Below, piece after piece: positions 7,293-16,042 of a stretch of 16,937 nt of DNA. The translations under genes and the position numbers were made by a program. The stretch spans positions 1 to 16,937 of the forward strand of contig CAMLFV010000036.1 in assembly GCA_946479395.1 (NCBI GenBank), read 5' to 3'. Below the pieces are notes generated by a model. It made no database searches. It was not told where the DNA came from and saw only the letters and a list, made by a program, of their open reading frames with translations. The DNA is from an uncultured Flavobacterium sp. GTDB lineage: Bacteria; Bacteroidota; Bacteroidia; Flavobacteriales; Flavobacteriaceae. Position 1 is the stretch's first letter. The number at the start of each line of letters is the position of its first letter.

Positions 7293-8981
7293 TTAATCAC
7301 GCATACTGTCGAAAAATTCTTCGTTTGATTTGGTGTTTTTGATTCGATCATGAATAAAGGTAATTGCTTCAACCGGATTCATATCGGCTAAAATATTACG
7401 TAAAACCACCATCTTGCTGTTTGTGTATCGATCTTGTAATAAATCGTCGCGACGGGTTGATGATGAAGTTAAATCAACAGCAGGGAAAATACGTTTATTC
7501 GCAATTTTACGATCTAACTGCAATTCCATATTACCTGTTCCTTTAAATTCTTCGAAAATAACATCGTCCATTTTAGATCCAGTATCGGTTAAAGCCGTAG
7601 CAATAATAGTCAACGATCCGCCATTTTCAATGTTACGTGCTGCTCCAAAAAAACGTTTAGGTTTTTGCAACGCATTGGCATCAACACCACCAGACAACAC
7701 TCTACCCGATGCCGGCTGAACCGTGTTATAAGCACGTGCTAAACGTGTAATAGAATCTAACAAAATAACAACATCGTGCCCGCATTCTACCAAACGTTTG
7801 GCTTTTTCCAAAACCATATCGGCTAATTCTACGTGGTAACGCGCTTCTTCGTCAAACGTAGATGCTACAACCTCTGCACGAACATTACGCTGCATATCGG
7901 TAACCTCTTCCGGGCGTTCATCGATCAACAAAACAATCTGATAAACTTCCGGGTGATTATCTGCAATTGCATTGGCAATTTCCTTCAACATCATGGTTTT
8001 ACCGGTTTTCGGCTGTGCCACAATCATACCGCGCTGCCCCTTACCTATTGGCGCAAACAGATCGATAATACGTGTAGAAAGCTTGGAATTATTACCCGAT
8101 AAATTGAATTTATCTTTAGGAAAAAGCGGTGTTAAATGCTCGAAAGAAGGACGATCGCGCACCTCATCAGGCTCATGCCCGTTGATTTTTGTGATGCGAA
8201 CCAGCGGAAAATGTTGCTCATTTCCTTTTGGCGGACGAACAATTCCTTTAATGGTATCTCCCTTTTTTAAACCAAACAAACGAATTTGCGATTGCGAAAT
8301 ATACACATCGTCTGGTGATTTTCGGTAATTATAGTCCGATGAACGTAAATATCCGTGCGAACCGCCGTCTTTTGGAACTTCTAAAACACCTTCGCATTCT
8401 ATAATTCCTTCAAATTCGTAATCAGGGTCGCGGAAATTTTGCTTTTTCTGATTTTGATTTGGGTTTTGATTTTTATTTCTGTTTTGGTTTGGATTCTGAA
8501 CTTGTTTTTCAGCCACCACAACAATTTCTTCCGCAGGAACTTCGGCAACAAAATCGTTATCAGCTTTTATTGGCTCTGCTTGAACCTGTGGCTGATTGGT
8601 TGTTTTGTTACGTTGGTTTTGATTTTTATTCTGAGGTTTGCGTTGCTTTTCGGCAGAAGGATTTTGAGGTGTTGCAGTTTTAACTTCTTCTGCAACAGGT
8701 TGCGGATTTTCAGGTAAAGAAGGCTGTTCTGTTTGCTCTTCAGCTGCATTGTGAATACGCTTTCTTTTTTCCTTTTTTTCAGTAGGCTGGTTGGTTGCCG
8801 CAGCTTCTTCTTTTACAGGAGTTTCTGTTTTAGGCTGATTCTTCTGAAATTCATCTTGCAATTTTAAAATAGTGTCAATTAATTCATCTTTTTTAAGATT
8901 GAGCTTTTCCACACCAATTTTCTTAGCTATTTCTTTAAGTTCGGGCAATTTCATACCCTTTAACACATTTTTGTCAAACAT
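7293..8981 (-). CDS. rho: Transcription termination factor Rho
   Basis: This is a 562-residue hexameric RNA-dependent ATPase that terminates transcription. Residues 1-44 form the Rho N-terminal SAP-like helix bundle ([11 protein letters not shown]). A low-complexity insertion of about 140 residues follows (45-185), rich in Gln, Asn, Pro, Lys and Glu, with N-Q-N-P-N-Q type repeats at 162-180. The RNA-binding OB fold starts near 187 ([13 protein letters not shown]). Walker A is QPKTGKT (323-329), Walker B is VVILLD (404-409), and the Q and R loops lie within [13 protein letters not shown] (426-438) and [18 protein letters not shown] (467-484). The insertion accounts for the length over the 419-residue E. 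coli protein and is normal for Bacteroidota. A leader of about 100 nt follows a candidate promoter and could allow autoregulation, though no leader structure was identified. Confidence 0.97.
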   Translation of the reverse strand: MFDKNVLKGMKLPELKEIAKKIGVEKLNLKKDELIDTILKLQDEFQKNQPKTETPVKEEAAATNQPTEKKEKRKRIHNAAEEQTEQPSLPENPQPVAEEVKTATPQNPSAEKQRKPQNKNQNQRNKTTNQPQVQAEPIKADNDFVAEVPAEEIVVVAEKQVQNPNQNRNKNQNPNQNQKKQNFRDPDYEFEGIIECEGVLEVPKDGGSHGYLRSSDYNYRKSPDDVYISQSQIRLFGLKKGDTIKGIVRPPKGNEQHFPLVRITKINGHEPDEVRDRPSFEHLTPLFPKDKFNLSGNNSKLSTRIIDLFAPIGKGQRGMIVAQPKTGKTMMLKEIANAIADNHPEVYQIVLLIDERPEEVTDMQRNVRAEVVASTFDEEARYHVELADMVLEKAKRLVECGHDVVILLDSITRLARAYNTVQPASGRVLSGGVDANALQKPKRFFGAARNIENGGSLTIIATALTDTGSKMDDVIFEEFKGTGNMELQLDRKIANKRIFPAVDLTSSSTRRDDLLQDRYTNSKMVVLRNILADMNPVEAITFIHDRIKNTKSNEEFFDSMRD

Positions 8982-9088
8982 AAATTATGACGTTGTTGTT
9001 AGATATTATTATTGTGATTTTTCTTAAGAGAAGGATATCTGTTAAGGATAGAAAGCTCGAACAATGAAGAAGTTACGATTTTCTAATG

Positions 9089-9117
9089 CAATATTACAAT
9101 TTTTTTTTAAATATCAA
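9089..9117 (-). promoter_or_regulatory. Candidate promoter for rho
   Basis: On the minus strand TTG (9117-9115) is followed, 18 bp later, by TAATATTG (9096-9089), one mismatch from TAnnTTTG. Transcription from about 9082 would give a leader of about 100 nt before the rho ATG. Confidence 0.4.
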
Positions 9118-9140
9118 TGTTTTTTAATGAAATTTAGTGT

Positions 9141-9148
9141 TACTTTTG
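9141..9148 (+). promoter_or_regulatory. -7 promoter box for the DUF4293-type gene
   Basis: TACTTTTG matches TAnnTTTG exactly. The -33 region is a T run around 9120. The ATG is 17 bp downstream, so the leader is very short. Confidence 0.5.
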
Positions 9149-9165
9149 TAATCAAATAAATAGTA

Positions 9166-9576
9166 ATGATTCAGAGAATACAATCGGTTTATTTAGCATT
9201 GGCATTTATTATCGCAGGACCTTTATCTCTAATTTTTCCTTTATGGAAAGATGCAAACGGGATAGATTACCATGTTGGGCAAAGTACCTTATACACGTTG
9301 ATGTTTGGTGCAAGTGCTGCTTTAAGTGTTATTTCGATTTTCTCTTATAAAAAAAGACAAACTCAATTTGTGTATAACAGGTTGAACATGATATTGAACT
9401 TTATATTACTAGGATTATTTGTGTATCAATCGCTAAATTTATCTGGAGAAACTTTAGTTTCAGAGAAGGGTATTGGGATGTTTCTTCCTATCGGATCTAT
9501 CATTTTGCTGGCATTAGCCAACAAAGCCATAAAGAAGGACGAAGATCTTGTAAAATCTGCAGATCGTATACGATAA
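9166..9576 (+). CDS. DUF4293-family four-helix inner-membrane protein
   Basis: The 136-residue protein starts MIQRIQSVYLALA, the typical opening of DUF4293 proteins of Bacteroidota. Four hydrophobic segments are visible, at about residues 7-27, 42-61, 73-91 and 104-121. A basic loop (YKKRQ) lies between the second and third, and a charged cytoplasmic-looking tail ends the protein. No catalytic motif can be seen and the function is unknown. The gene is divergent from rho with their promoters back to back; from memory this neighbourhood with rho is often conserved in flavobacteria, but I cannot verify that here. A bidirectional terminator follows the stop codon within 30 bp. Confidence 0.82.
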   Translation: MIQRIQSVYLALAFIIAGPLSLIFPLWKDANGIDYHVGQSTLYTLMFGASAALSVISIFSYKKRQTQFVYNRLNMILNFILLGLFVYQSLNLSGETLVSEKGIGMFLPIGSIILLALANKAIKKDEDLVKSADRIR

Positions 9577-9604
9577 ACCTTTCATCTTAGTTTATTAGTG
9601 CGTT

Positions 9605-9634
9605 AAAAAATCCGACCAATGGTCGGATTTTTTT
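9605..9634. terminator. Bidirectional terminator
   Basis: A 13-bp perfect stem pairs AAAAAATCCGACC (9605-9617) with GGTCGGATTTTTT (9621-9633) around a 3-nt loop. A and T runs on either side serve the DUF4293-type gene and the convergent lipoprotein gene. Confidence 0.92.
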
Positions 9635-9646
9635 GTGAGTATAGTT

Positions 9647-10531
9647 TTAGTTTTTATAATAATATAAAAAACGATATCCGCCAGCATAAACATTGCCGTA
9701 CTGAATAATTTCAGGATAATGATCTTGTCTAACTTTGAATTGAACGTTTGAAGGTGGAACAACTAAACTATTTTGATTTTGGGATTTCATTACAAATGTT
9801 GCATGTGTATTAATATACATGTTATGAGTAAAGTATCCATCTAAAAGCTCCAATAAACCATCATAGCTGCTATTATAAATTTCTGAACTAAATAAAGCCA
9901 GATATTGCATTTTAGTATTAATAGGCAATAAATTTCTTTCGGGATTGTATACATTTTTAGGTGTAGTATATTCTATATTTCCTACCTTGATAATATTATA
10001 TTCGTTCGTCTGTGCTTGATTTAAAAAATACTGTTCTGTTTCAGGTGTATAGTTTAATGATTGACTAATAACTTGTTCATCATTTACATAAAAATCCACT
10101 TTAACATTATTTAATTCATTTTCATTATTGTAATCATGATCAAATACAAATTTAAATTTATTAGAATACCAATCGTGTTTATTCACTTCAACTGTTCTAA
10201 TATCAACAAATCCATTCTTTGCATAACTAAAAGACTGTTTAACCTCCATTAAAGAAGGATTTACAGGTGTTGTTTTAGTTTCATACTTATGAGTCATACC
10301 TGGTAAATTAGGCGAATAATTAGAATAATCCGCGTAATAGTACATCTTCATAGAATCTAATTTTACATTCGTTGAAGTTGGTGTTGATAAAGTTTCTCCC
10401 ACGCCCATTGCCTGCGTATTATCTATATTTTGAAATTCTACCGTATAGTTTTCTACAATTTCTGCATCATCATTATTACAGCTAAATAATAAAAACGAAA
10501 AGAATGCGACTGATAAGTATTTGTTTTTCAT
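9647..10531 (-). CDS. Lipoprotein of unknown function
   Basis: The 294-residue product begins with a lipoprotein signal peptide: a hydrophobic stretch followed by L-L-F-S-C, with Cys18 as the lipidated residue. The residues after it, NNDDAE, are acidic. In flavobacteria an acidic patch close to the lipidated Cys can act as a surface-export signal, so the protein may face outwards; that is inference. The remainder is rich in Tyr, Asn and aromatic beta-type sequence, with no membrane segment and no motif I recognise. It does not look like SusD or a peptidase. It is a single-gene unit between a candidate promoter that overlaps the dnaK terminator and a shared terminator downstream. No SusC-like or other partner lies next to it. 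Confidence 0.75.
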   Translation of the reverse strand: MKNKYLSVAFFSFLLFSCNNDDAEIVENYTVEFQNIDNTQAMGVGETLSTPTSTNVKLDSMKMYYYADYSNYSPNLPGMTHKYETKTTPVNPSLMEVKQSFSYAKNGFVDIRTVEVNKHDWYSNKFKFVFDHDYNNENELNNVKVDFYVNDEQVISQSLNYTPETEQYFLNQAQTNEYNIIKVGNIEYTTPKNVYNPERNLLPINTKMQYLALFSSEIYNSSYDGLLELLDGYFTHNMYINTHATFVMKSQNQNSLVVPPSNVQFKVRQDHYPEIIQYGNVYAGGYRFLYYYKN

Positions 10532-10545
10532 AAGATTGTTATTTT

Positions 10546-10575
10546 AAAACATAAATATAAACAAAAAACCTCAAA
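10546..10575 (-). promoter_or_regulatory. Candidate promoter for the lipoprotein gene
   Basis: On the minus strand TTTG (10575-10572) is followed, 18 bp later, by TATGTTTT (10553-10546), one mismatch from the -7 consensus. The -33 element lies inside the dnaK terminator hairpin. Confidence 0.35.
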
Positions 10576-10595
10576 CATTGCTGCTTGAGGTTTTT
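10563..10595 (-). terminator. Rho-independent terminator of dnaK
   Basis: An 11-bp stem pairs AAAAACCTCAA (10564-10574) with TTGAGGTTTTT (10585-10595) around a 10-nt loop. It lies about 20 bp after the dnaK stop codon, and in the minus direction it ends in a run of six T. Confidence 0.85.
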
Positions 10596-10614
10596 CGCAT
10601 TTATGAAAAATCTA

Positions 10615-12507
10615 TTACTTTACTTCTTCGTAATCTACATCTTGTGTAGCATCGCCACCGTCTTGGTTTGGTTGTGCTTGTTGTGCACCACCTTGCTGAC
10701 CGTCTGCTTGTGCTTTGTACATTTCTTCTGAAGCTGCTTTCCAAGCTTCGTTGATTTTGTCTAAAGCTGGTTGAATTGTTTCTACATTACGCGTTTCGTA
10801 TGCTTTTTTCAATTCTTCCAATGCACCTTCGATGTTTGATTTATTAGCGTCTGACAATTTATCGCCAAACTCTTTCAATTGTTTTTCGGTTTGGAAAATC
10901 ATTCCGTCTGCCTCATTCAATTTATCAGCCGTTTCTTTCACTTTTTTATCTGCTTCTGCATTAGCTTCTGCTTCCTGCTTCATTTTTTCGATTTCTTCTG
11001 GAGTTAAACCTGAAGAAGCTTCGATACGGATATCGTGCGATTTTCCTGTTCCTTTATCGGTTGCCGATACTTTAATGATACCGTTTGCATCAATATCAAA
11101 AGTCACTTCAATTTGTGGCACCCCTCTTTGTGCTGGTGGGATTCCGTCTAAGTGAAAACGACCAATTGTTTTGTTGTCGTTTGCCATTGGGCGCTCACCT
11201 TGCAATACGTGAATTTCTACACTTGGTTGGTTATCTACCGCTGTAGAAAACACTTGCGATTTTTTGGTTGGAATGGTTGTGTTCGATTCGATTAACTTTG
11301 TAAAAACACCACCCATAGTTTCAATTCCTAATGATAAAGGTGTAACGTCTAATAACAATACGTCTTTCACATCACCAGTTAAAACTCCACCTTGAATTGC
11401 AGCTCCTAAAGCAACAACTTCGTCAGGATTTACTCCTTTTGATGGTTTTTTACCGAAGAATTTCTCTACTTGTTCCTGAATTACCGGAATACGTGTTGAT
11501 CCACCTACCAAGATTACCTCATCGATATCAGAGATTGATAAACCTGCATCTTTCAATGCTTTTTCACAAGGTTTCATTGAACGTTGTACTAAATCGTCTG
11601 CCAATTGCTCGAATTTTGCACGAGTTAACGTTTGCACTAAGTGTTTTGGTCCTGTAGCTGTAGCTGTTACATACGGCAAGTTGATTTCAGTTTGAGCTGA
11701 AGATGACAATTCAATTTTTGCTTTCTCTGCAGCTTCTTTTAAACGTTGTAATGCCATTGGATCCTGACGTAAATCTACACCTTCTGCACTATTAAATTCG
11801 TTTGCTAACCAATTAATGATTACTTGGTCAAAATCGTCACCACCTAAATGTGTATCTCCGTTTGTTGATAATACTTCGAAAACTCCATCACCTAATTCTA
11901 AGATCGAGATATCAAACGTACCACCACCTAAATCGTAAACCGCAATTTTCTTGTCTTGTCCGCCTTTATCTAAACCGTAAGCTAACGCAGCAGCAGTAGG
12001 CTCGTTGATAATACGCATAACTTCTAAACCAGCAATTTGTCCGGCTTCTTTAGTCGCCTGACGTTGTGCATCGTTAAAATATGCCGGAACCGTAATAACC
12101 GCTTGTGTAACTGTTTGTCCTAAATAATCTTCGGCAGTTTTTTTCATTTTTTGAAGCGTCATTGCCGATAATTCTTGCGGAGTGTACAAACGACCGTCGA
12201 TATCAACACGTGGCGTATCGTTATCACCTTTAACTACTTTATAAGCAGTGTGATCTAATTCTTTCTGAACTTCAGAGAATTTCTCACCCATAAAACGTTT
12301 AATAGACGCTATGGTTTTTGTAGGGTTTGTTACCGCCTGGCGTTTTGCAGGATCACCTACTTTAATTTCTCCACCTTCAACAAAGGCAATTACAGATGGC
12401 GTTGTTCTTTTACCTTCTGCATTTGGAATAACCACAGCTTCGTTACCTTCCATTACAGCAACACAAGAGTTGGTAGTTCCTAAGTCAATTCCAATTATTT
12501 TACTCAT
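10615..12507 (-). CDS. dnaK: Chaperone protein DnaK (Hsp70)
   Basis: This is a 630-residue cytoplasmic ATP-dependent folding chaperone. The nucleotide-binding domain spans residues 1 to about 380, with the Hsp70 signatures IDLGTTNS (7-14), YDLGGGTFD (191-199) and VGGSTRIP (334-341). The interdomain linker is DVLLLDVTP (382-390), followed by the substrate-binding beta domain and a helical lid. The C-terminus is a Gly/Gln/Asp-rich tail ending DVDYEEVK, with Lys where proteobacterial and eukaryotic cytosolic proteins have EEVD; from memory, EEVK is usual in this phylum. Length and motifs are complete. No grpE or dnaJ is adjacent, and the 170 bp upstream contain no CIRCE element. No clear promoter could be assigned, so heat-shock control is not visible in the sequence. 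Confidence 0.98.
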   Translation of the reverse strand: MSKIIGIDLGTTNSCVAVMEGNEAVVIPNAEGKRTTPSVIAFVEGGEIKVGDPAKRQAVTNPTKTIASIKRFMGEKFSEVQKELDHTAYKVVKGDNDTPRVDIDGRLYTPQELSAMTLQKMKKTAEDYLGQTVTQAVITVPAYFNDAQRQATKEAGQIAGLEVMRIINEPTAAALAYGLDKGGQDKKIAVYDLGGGTFDISILELGDGVFEVLSTNGDTHLGGDDFDQVIINWLANEFNSAEGVDLRQDPMALQRLKEAAEKAKIELSSSAQTEINLPYVTATATGPKHLVQTLTRAKFEQLADDLVQRSMKPCEKALKDAGLSISDIDEVILVGGSTRIPVIQEQVEKFFGKKPSKGVNPDEVVALGAAIQGGVLTGDVKDVLLLDVTPLSLGIETMGGVFTKLIESNTTIPTKKSQVFSTAVDNQPSVEIHVLQGERPMANDNKTIGRFHLDGIPPAQRGVPQIEVTFDIDANGIIKVSATDKGTGKSHDIRIEASSGLTPEEIEKMKQEAEANAEADKKVKETADKLNEADGMIFQTEKQLKEFGDKLSDANKSNIEGALEELKKAYETRNVETIQPALDKINEAWKAASEEMYKAQADGQQGGAQQAQPNQDGGDATQDVDYEEVK

Positions 12508-12594
12508 ATCTTTTTATATATTTTATTTTGTATTTATTGTTTTTGTGATTTGTTCACGGTTTCTAATAGTCAATTGTTGTGCCTAACTTAAAAA

Positions 12595-12635
12595 GCATAA
12601 AAAAATGTCAGAAAAAGTAACTTTTCTGACATTTT
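12595..12635 (-). terminator. Rho-independent terminator of the T9SS propeller-like gene
   Basis: A 14-bp perfect stem pairs AAAATGTCAGAAAA (12602-12615) with TTTTCTGACATTTT (12622-12635) around a 6-nt loop. In the minus direction the stem runs into a T tract. It sits between the stop codon at 12679 and the dnaK leader, separating the two genes. Confidence 0.88.
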
Positions 12636-12678
12636 AAACTTGTTTATTATATTTATTTATGACAAACTGACACAATTA

Positions 12679-14484
12679 TTACTTAATAATTATTTTATGT
12701 GACTTAATAATTTCATCATTACGATAAAACGAAATAGCATAAACACCTGCTGCAACGTTTATTGAAACCTCATTTTTTTGTTGGATAATTTTATCTTCGT
12801 AGATTTTTCTCCCCGATTCATCGTATATTTTGTAAGTGGTTCCAAACAAATATCCGTCAACTTCAATTATAAATTGACCATTAGAAGGATTTGGATAAAT
12901 AGCAAAACGTAAATTAGGTGCGGTACCAGTACCTGGCTGTTCTATTTCGTCTTCATTAATTTCAGCATTTGAAACCAAAATAACAAAACCCTCAACTTGT
13001 TTATTTTCATCTTTTTTGAACAGTACGTTATATTCGGGTATTTCCATTTCATTAATATATGCTCTTGCTCCATTTTCACCAACACCGTCATTATAGATTC
13101 CACTAGTTACAATATAATTTCCTTTTTGATCTAAACCATAGAAAGATGTTTTAGCTTCACTTCGAGCTATATGTAGTTTTTTTAATTCTTTATCATTAAA
13201 CATAATAATACCTTGCTGAGTATTAATAATACCTTGCTGGCTATTACCAGGTATAAAATCAAGTTCGTCACCATTTTCTAATACAATTTTATTTGTACCA
13301 CCCACTGTTGCGTATTTCATACCTTCTTTATAGTAAAACTTTCCTATTCCACCATTTTGTATTGTTTTTATCCATTTTAAATTTCCACTTAAGTCATATT
13401 TACCTATAAAAGAAAGAAATGAGTGTCCATTTTGATATTTTGGCGATTCATAAAGCATTTCTTTTCCGTTGATATTTAAATTTTTTTCACCTAAAAACGC
13501 AGCACCAATATACAAGTTATCCTTTGTGTCAATTAACATCCCTCTTGCATCATTAAAATCAGTCTTTTTACCCCAAACATAATTTCCATCTTTGTCTATT
13601 TTTACAATAAATCCAGAGACATCAGGAACGCTGGGAAAAAGATAATCAGATTTTACGGTATATTTTTTTTTAATTGGATCTAAATTGAGTGTCCCTTTAA
13701 ATTGCTCTGTAAGATAAATGTTGTTATTTTTATCTAAATCAAATTCTAACATCCAAGCAGCTGTATCAGAATCTAAAACAAAATGCTGAAGAACTTTAAA
13801 ACTTTTAGAATACTTTACATAAAATGCTGTTTCTTGATAATCTACATGATAATTATTTGATCTGTTTTTACCATCAAAATTAATACTACCTTTAAAATTA
13901 CCGCTAATATGGAAATTACCTTCTTTGTCAATGATAAATTTTTCAACAAAAATATGATCTAAACCACCATTTTCAATAAATAAAACATTATCAATCCTTT
14001 TAAATCTACCATTCAAATCATATTGGGAAACAAACACACTTTGATAATCATCAGAATATATTTTATAATCAGGTTTATTAAAATTTGGAGCTCCTACTCT
14101 ATCTTGAAACAATTTATTTATAATGTAAATAGTGTTTCCTTCTATCTTAACATACAGTGGGTAAAGTAAGTGGTTTCTGTCATTAGGTAGAGCTTTTACC
14201 CATAATAATTCACCATTTGTGTTATATTTAGCAATACCAAAAGAATGTTCTTGTTGCTTAGTTGTGGGATTGATATAGTAATATTCGTTTGATGAATTTA
14301 TATCGAAATCAAATCCTTTTTCAAAAGTTCCAACAAAGTACAGATTTTTCTCACCGTCAAATTGCCATGAATTTCCATTATGTATAGGTTGCTCATAATT
14401 GTCATACCACTCTAAATTAGGTTGCGCAAACAAACCGTTAATAAAAAAGCAGTAAATAAAAATTAAAAGTATCTTTTTTATCAT
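12679..14484 (-). CDS. Secreted protein with propeller-like repeats and T9SS sorting domain
   Basis: This 601-residue protein has a signal peptide at 1-20 (INGLFAQ) and a type A T9SS C-terminal domain at about 522-601. That domain starts RFAIYPNPSNG, contains Y-K-I-Y-D-E-S-G-R-K, and ends in a G-V-Y-A-I-S-F strand with a basic tail. Between them, a unit of the form N-L-Y-x-x-G-x-F-x-G-x-x-N-F-D recurs at about 47-61, 190-204, 255-269 and 323-337. It alternates with F-I-x-K-Y-D-x-x-G-N-x-x-W-x-K at about 83-97, 151-164, 292-307 and 359-373. This pattern resembles SBBP-type beta-propeller blades, so a propeller fold is inferred. No catalytic motif is evident. Export to the surface or medium through the type IX system is expected; function is unknown. 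A tandem 7-residue duplication lies at 414-427. Confidence 0.85.
   Translation of the reverse strand: MIKKILLIFIYCFFINGLFAQPNLEWYDNYEQPIHNGNSWQFDGEKNLYFVGTFEKGFDFDINSSNEYYYINPTTKQQEHSFGIAKYNTNGELLWVKALPNDRNHLLYPLYVKIEGNTIYIINKLFQDRVGAPNFNKPDYKIYSDDYQSVFVSQYDLNGRFKRIDNVLFIENGGLDHIFVEKFIIDKEGNFHISGNFKGSINFDGKNRSNNYHVDYQETAFYVKYSKSFKVLQHFVLDSDTAAWMLEFDLDKNNNIYLTEQFKGTLNLDPIKKKYTVKSDYLFPSVPDVSGFIVKIDKDGNYVWGKKTDFNDARGMLIDTKDNLYIGAAFLGEKNLNINGKEMLYESPKYQNGHSFLSFIGKYDLSGNLKWIKTIQNGGIGKFYYKEGMKYATVGGTNKIVLENGDELDFIPGNSQQGIINTQQGIIMFNDKELKKLHIARSEAKTSFYGLDQKGNYIVTSGIYNDGVGENGARAYINEMEIPEYNVLFKKDENKQVEGFVILVSNAEINEDEIEQPGTGTAPNLRFAIYPNPSNGQFIIEVDGYLFGTTYKIYDESGRKIYEDKIIQQKNEVSINVAAGVYAISFYRNDEIIKSHKIIIK
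13203..13245. repeat. Tandem 21-bp duplication inside the T9SS gene
   Basis: Two adjacent 21-bp units (13203-13223 and 13224-13244) differ at only two positions. In frame they encode two copies of a 7-residue unit, N-S-Q-Q-G-I-I followed by N-T-Q-Q-G-I-I. Confidence 0.9.
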
Positions 14485-14547
14485 AATTTACAGTTTTTAA
14501 TAATTAAAAATCAATTATTTCTGTGAAATTTAAGAAATTTATTTTAA

Positions 14548-14579
14548 AATAACAATATTAAAAATAACTTATTGTTATT
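14548..14579. promoter_or_regulatory. Perfect inverted repeat upstream of sdaA, possible operator
   Basis: AATAACAATA (14548-14557) and TATTGTTATT (14570-14579) are exact reverse complements separated by 12 bp, in the divergent region between the T9SS gene and sdaA. The right arm ends 3 bp before the candidate sdaA -7 box. It has the size expected of a dimeric regulator site but is AT-rich, so chance cannot be excluded. Confidence 0.4.
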
Positions 14580-14582
14580 CCG

Positions 14583-14590
14583 TATCTTCG
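14583..14590 (+). promoter_or_regulatory. Candidate -7 box for sdaA
   Basis: TATCTTCG has one mismatch to TAnnTTTG and lies 22 bp upstream of the ATG at 14613. No -33 element is present at the right distance; the inverted repeat occupies that region. Confidence 0.35.
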
Positions 14591-14612
14591 CTTTATTAAT
14601 TGTTTGATTTTT

Positions 14613-16034
14613 ATGGAATGTATTTCGGTTTTTGATATGTTAAAAATTGGCGTTGGCCCATCGAGTTCCCACACTTTAGGACCTTGGAGAGCCGCCGAAC
14701 GCTTTATTGCCGAATTAAAAGAGTTAAATATTTTTGATAAAACAGAACGTGTTACTGTTGATTTGTACGGATCGCTTTCGTTAACCGGAATTGGGCATGC
14801 TACCGATTTGGCTGTTATGTTGGGTTTAAGCGGTGCCGATCCCGAATATGTTCCTATTGATGATATCTCCGGAATTATCGATCAAATCAAGCAAACAAAT
14901 ACCTTAAACCTGGGCAATGCTGTTCAAATACAGTTTAACCCAAGCGAAAACATTGTTTTCAATAAAAACTTTTTACCTTTTCATGCCAACGGTTTGTCGT
15001 TCACGGCGTTTTACGAAGGCGAAGAATATGTATCAACCTTCTACTCTATCGGTGGCGGATTCGTTGTAAAAGAAGAATCGGCAGCAAATACAGAAAAAGA
15101 CGAAATTAAAGCGACTTTCCCTTTTCCTATTGATAAAGCCGATGAACTTTTGGCATTCTGCAAACAAGAAAATAAATCGATATCGGAATTAGTTTACGAA
15201 AACGAATTATCGTTACGATCTCCCGAAGAAATAGATCGTGAATTAATGCGCATCTGGAACACCATGTTAGAGTGTATCTATATTGGCTGCCATACCGAAG
15301 GAACACTTCCAGGCGGATTGAACGTTCGCCGACGTGCTTATGATACCTACCAAAAATTAAAAGGAGATTTACCTTATAACAATCCGCAAGAATGGCTGCA
15401 AACCATTCGTAAAACAAAAGTTTATTTCCGTCAGATTTTAAAATGGGTAAGCTGTTTTGCTTTGTCGGTAAACGAAGTAAACGCTTCGTTAGGTCGCGTG
15501 GTTACTGCACCAACCAACGGAAGTGCTGGTGTAATACCTGCCGTTTTAATGTATTATTTAACCATTGAAAACCACAAAGCGGGCGATAAAGAAATTAAAC
15601 AGTTTTTAATGGTTGCCGGCGAAATTGGTTCGATCTTTAAAAAAGGAGCAACTATTTCTGCTGCAATGGGCGGTTGTCAGGCCGAAATTGGCGTATCATC
15701 TGCAATGGCTGCTGCGGCATTGTGCGAATTAATGGGTGGAACACCCGAACAAGTTACCGTTGCTGCCGAAATTGCTATGGAACATCATTTAGGTTTAACG
15801 TGCGACCCAATTGGCGGTTTGGTACAGATTCCGTGTATTGAACGCAACACTATGGGAGCAATTAAAGCGATTAACGCTGCCGAATTGGCGTTAGATACCG
15901 ATCCTAAAAACGTAAAAGTTCCGTTAGATAAAGTGGTAAATACGATGTGGCAAACTGCACAAGACATGAACAACAAATACAAAGAAACGTCAGAAGGTGG
16001 TTTGGCAATTACCGTTAATATGGCTGATTGTTAA
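14613..16034 (+). CDS. sdaA: L-serine ammonia-lyase (L-serine dehydratase), iron-sulfur type
   Basis: This 473-residue cytoplasmic enzyme converts L-serine to pyruvate and ammonia with a 4Fe-4S cluster. The frame opens at a TTG at 14604, but the ATG at 14613 gives the standard start M-E-C-I-S-V-F-D. The N-terminal beta domain carries the PSSSHTLGP motif (16-24). The alpha domain holds the cluster cysteines Cys355 (GGCQAEIG), Cys397 (LTCDPIGG) and Cys408 (IPCIERN), plus A-P-T-N-G-S-A-G at 299-306. The very last residue is Cys473. In the Legionella type 2 enzyme the C-terminal cysteine enters the active site as the fourth cluster ligand, so this chain appears complete and of that 'tail-in-mouth' kind. 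The single-chain layout is the usual one in flavobacteria. The downstream SH3-domain gene begins 8 bp after the stop and is probably co-transcribed. Confidence 0.95.
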   Translation: MECISVFDMLKIGVGPSSSHTLGPWRAAERFIAELKELNIFDKTERVTVDLYGSLSLTGIGHATDLAVMLGLSGADPEYVPIDDISGIIDQIKQTNTLNLGNAVQIQFNPSENIVFNKNFLPFHANGLSFTAFYEGEEYVSTFYSIGGGFVVKEESAANTEKDEIKATFPFPIDKADELLAFCKQENKSISELVYENELSLRSPEEIDRELMRIWNTMLECIYIGCHTEGTLPGGLNVRRRAYDTYQKLKGDLPYNNPQEWLQTIRKTKVYFRQILKWVSCFALSVNEVNASLGRVVTAPTNGSAGVIPAVLMYYLTIENHKAGDKEIKQFLMVAGEIGSIFKKGATISAAMGGCQAEIGVSSAMAAAALCELMGGTPEQVTVAAEIAMEHHLGLTCDPIGGLVQIPCIERNTMGAIKAINAAELALDTDPKNVKVPLDKVVNTMWQTAQDMNNKYKETSEGGLAITVNMADC

Positions 16035-16042
16035 TTTAGATT

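Noticed and set aside
7283..7372. Upstream extension of the rhodanese-like protein by 30 residues
   Set aside because: It overlaps the rho coding end and would bury the signal peptide; the ATG at 7282 gives a normal leader sequence.
8425..8640. Possible CRISPR-like or satellite repeat from the recurring TTTTGATTT-type sequence
   Set aside because: The repeats are irregular, lack unique spacers of constant length, and are explained by the N/Q-rich codons of Rho.
8439..8717. Hydrophobic plus-strand frames opposite the rho insertion
   Set aside because: The complement of Asn/Gln/Lys-rich codons reads as Phe/Leu/Ile, which imitates membrane protein sequence; no real gene signal is present.
10832..11657. 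Plus-strand open frames opposite dnaK
   Set aside because: They are antisense shadows of a highly conserved gene with constrained codons, with no promoter or recognisable protein features.
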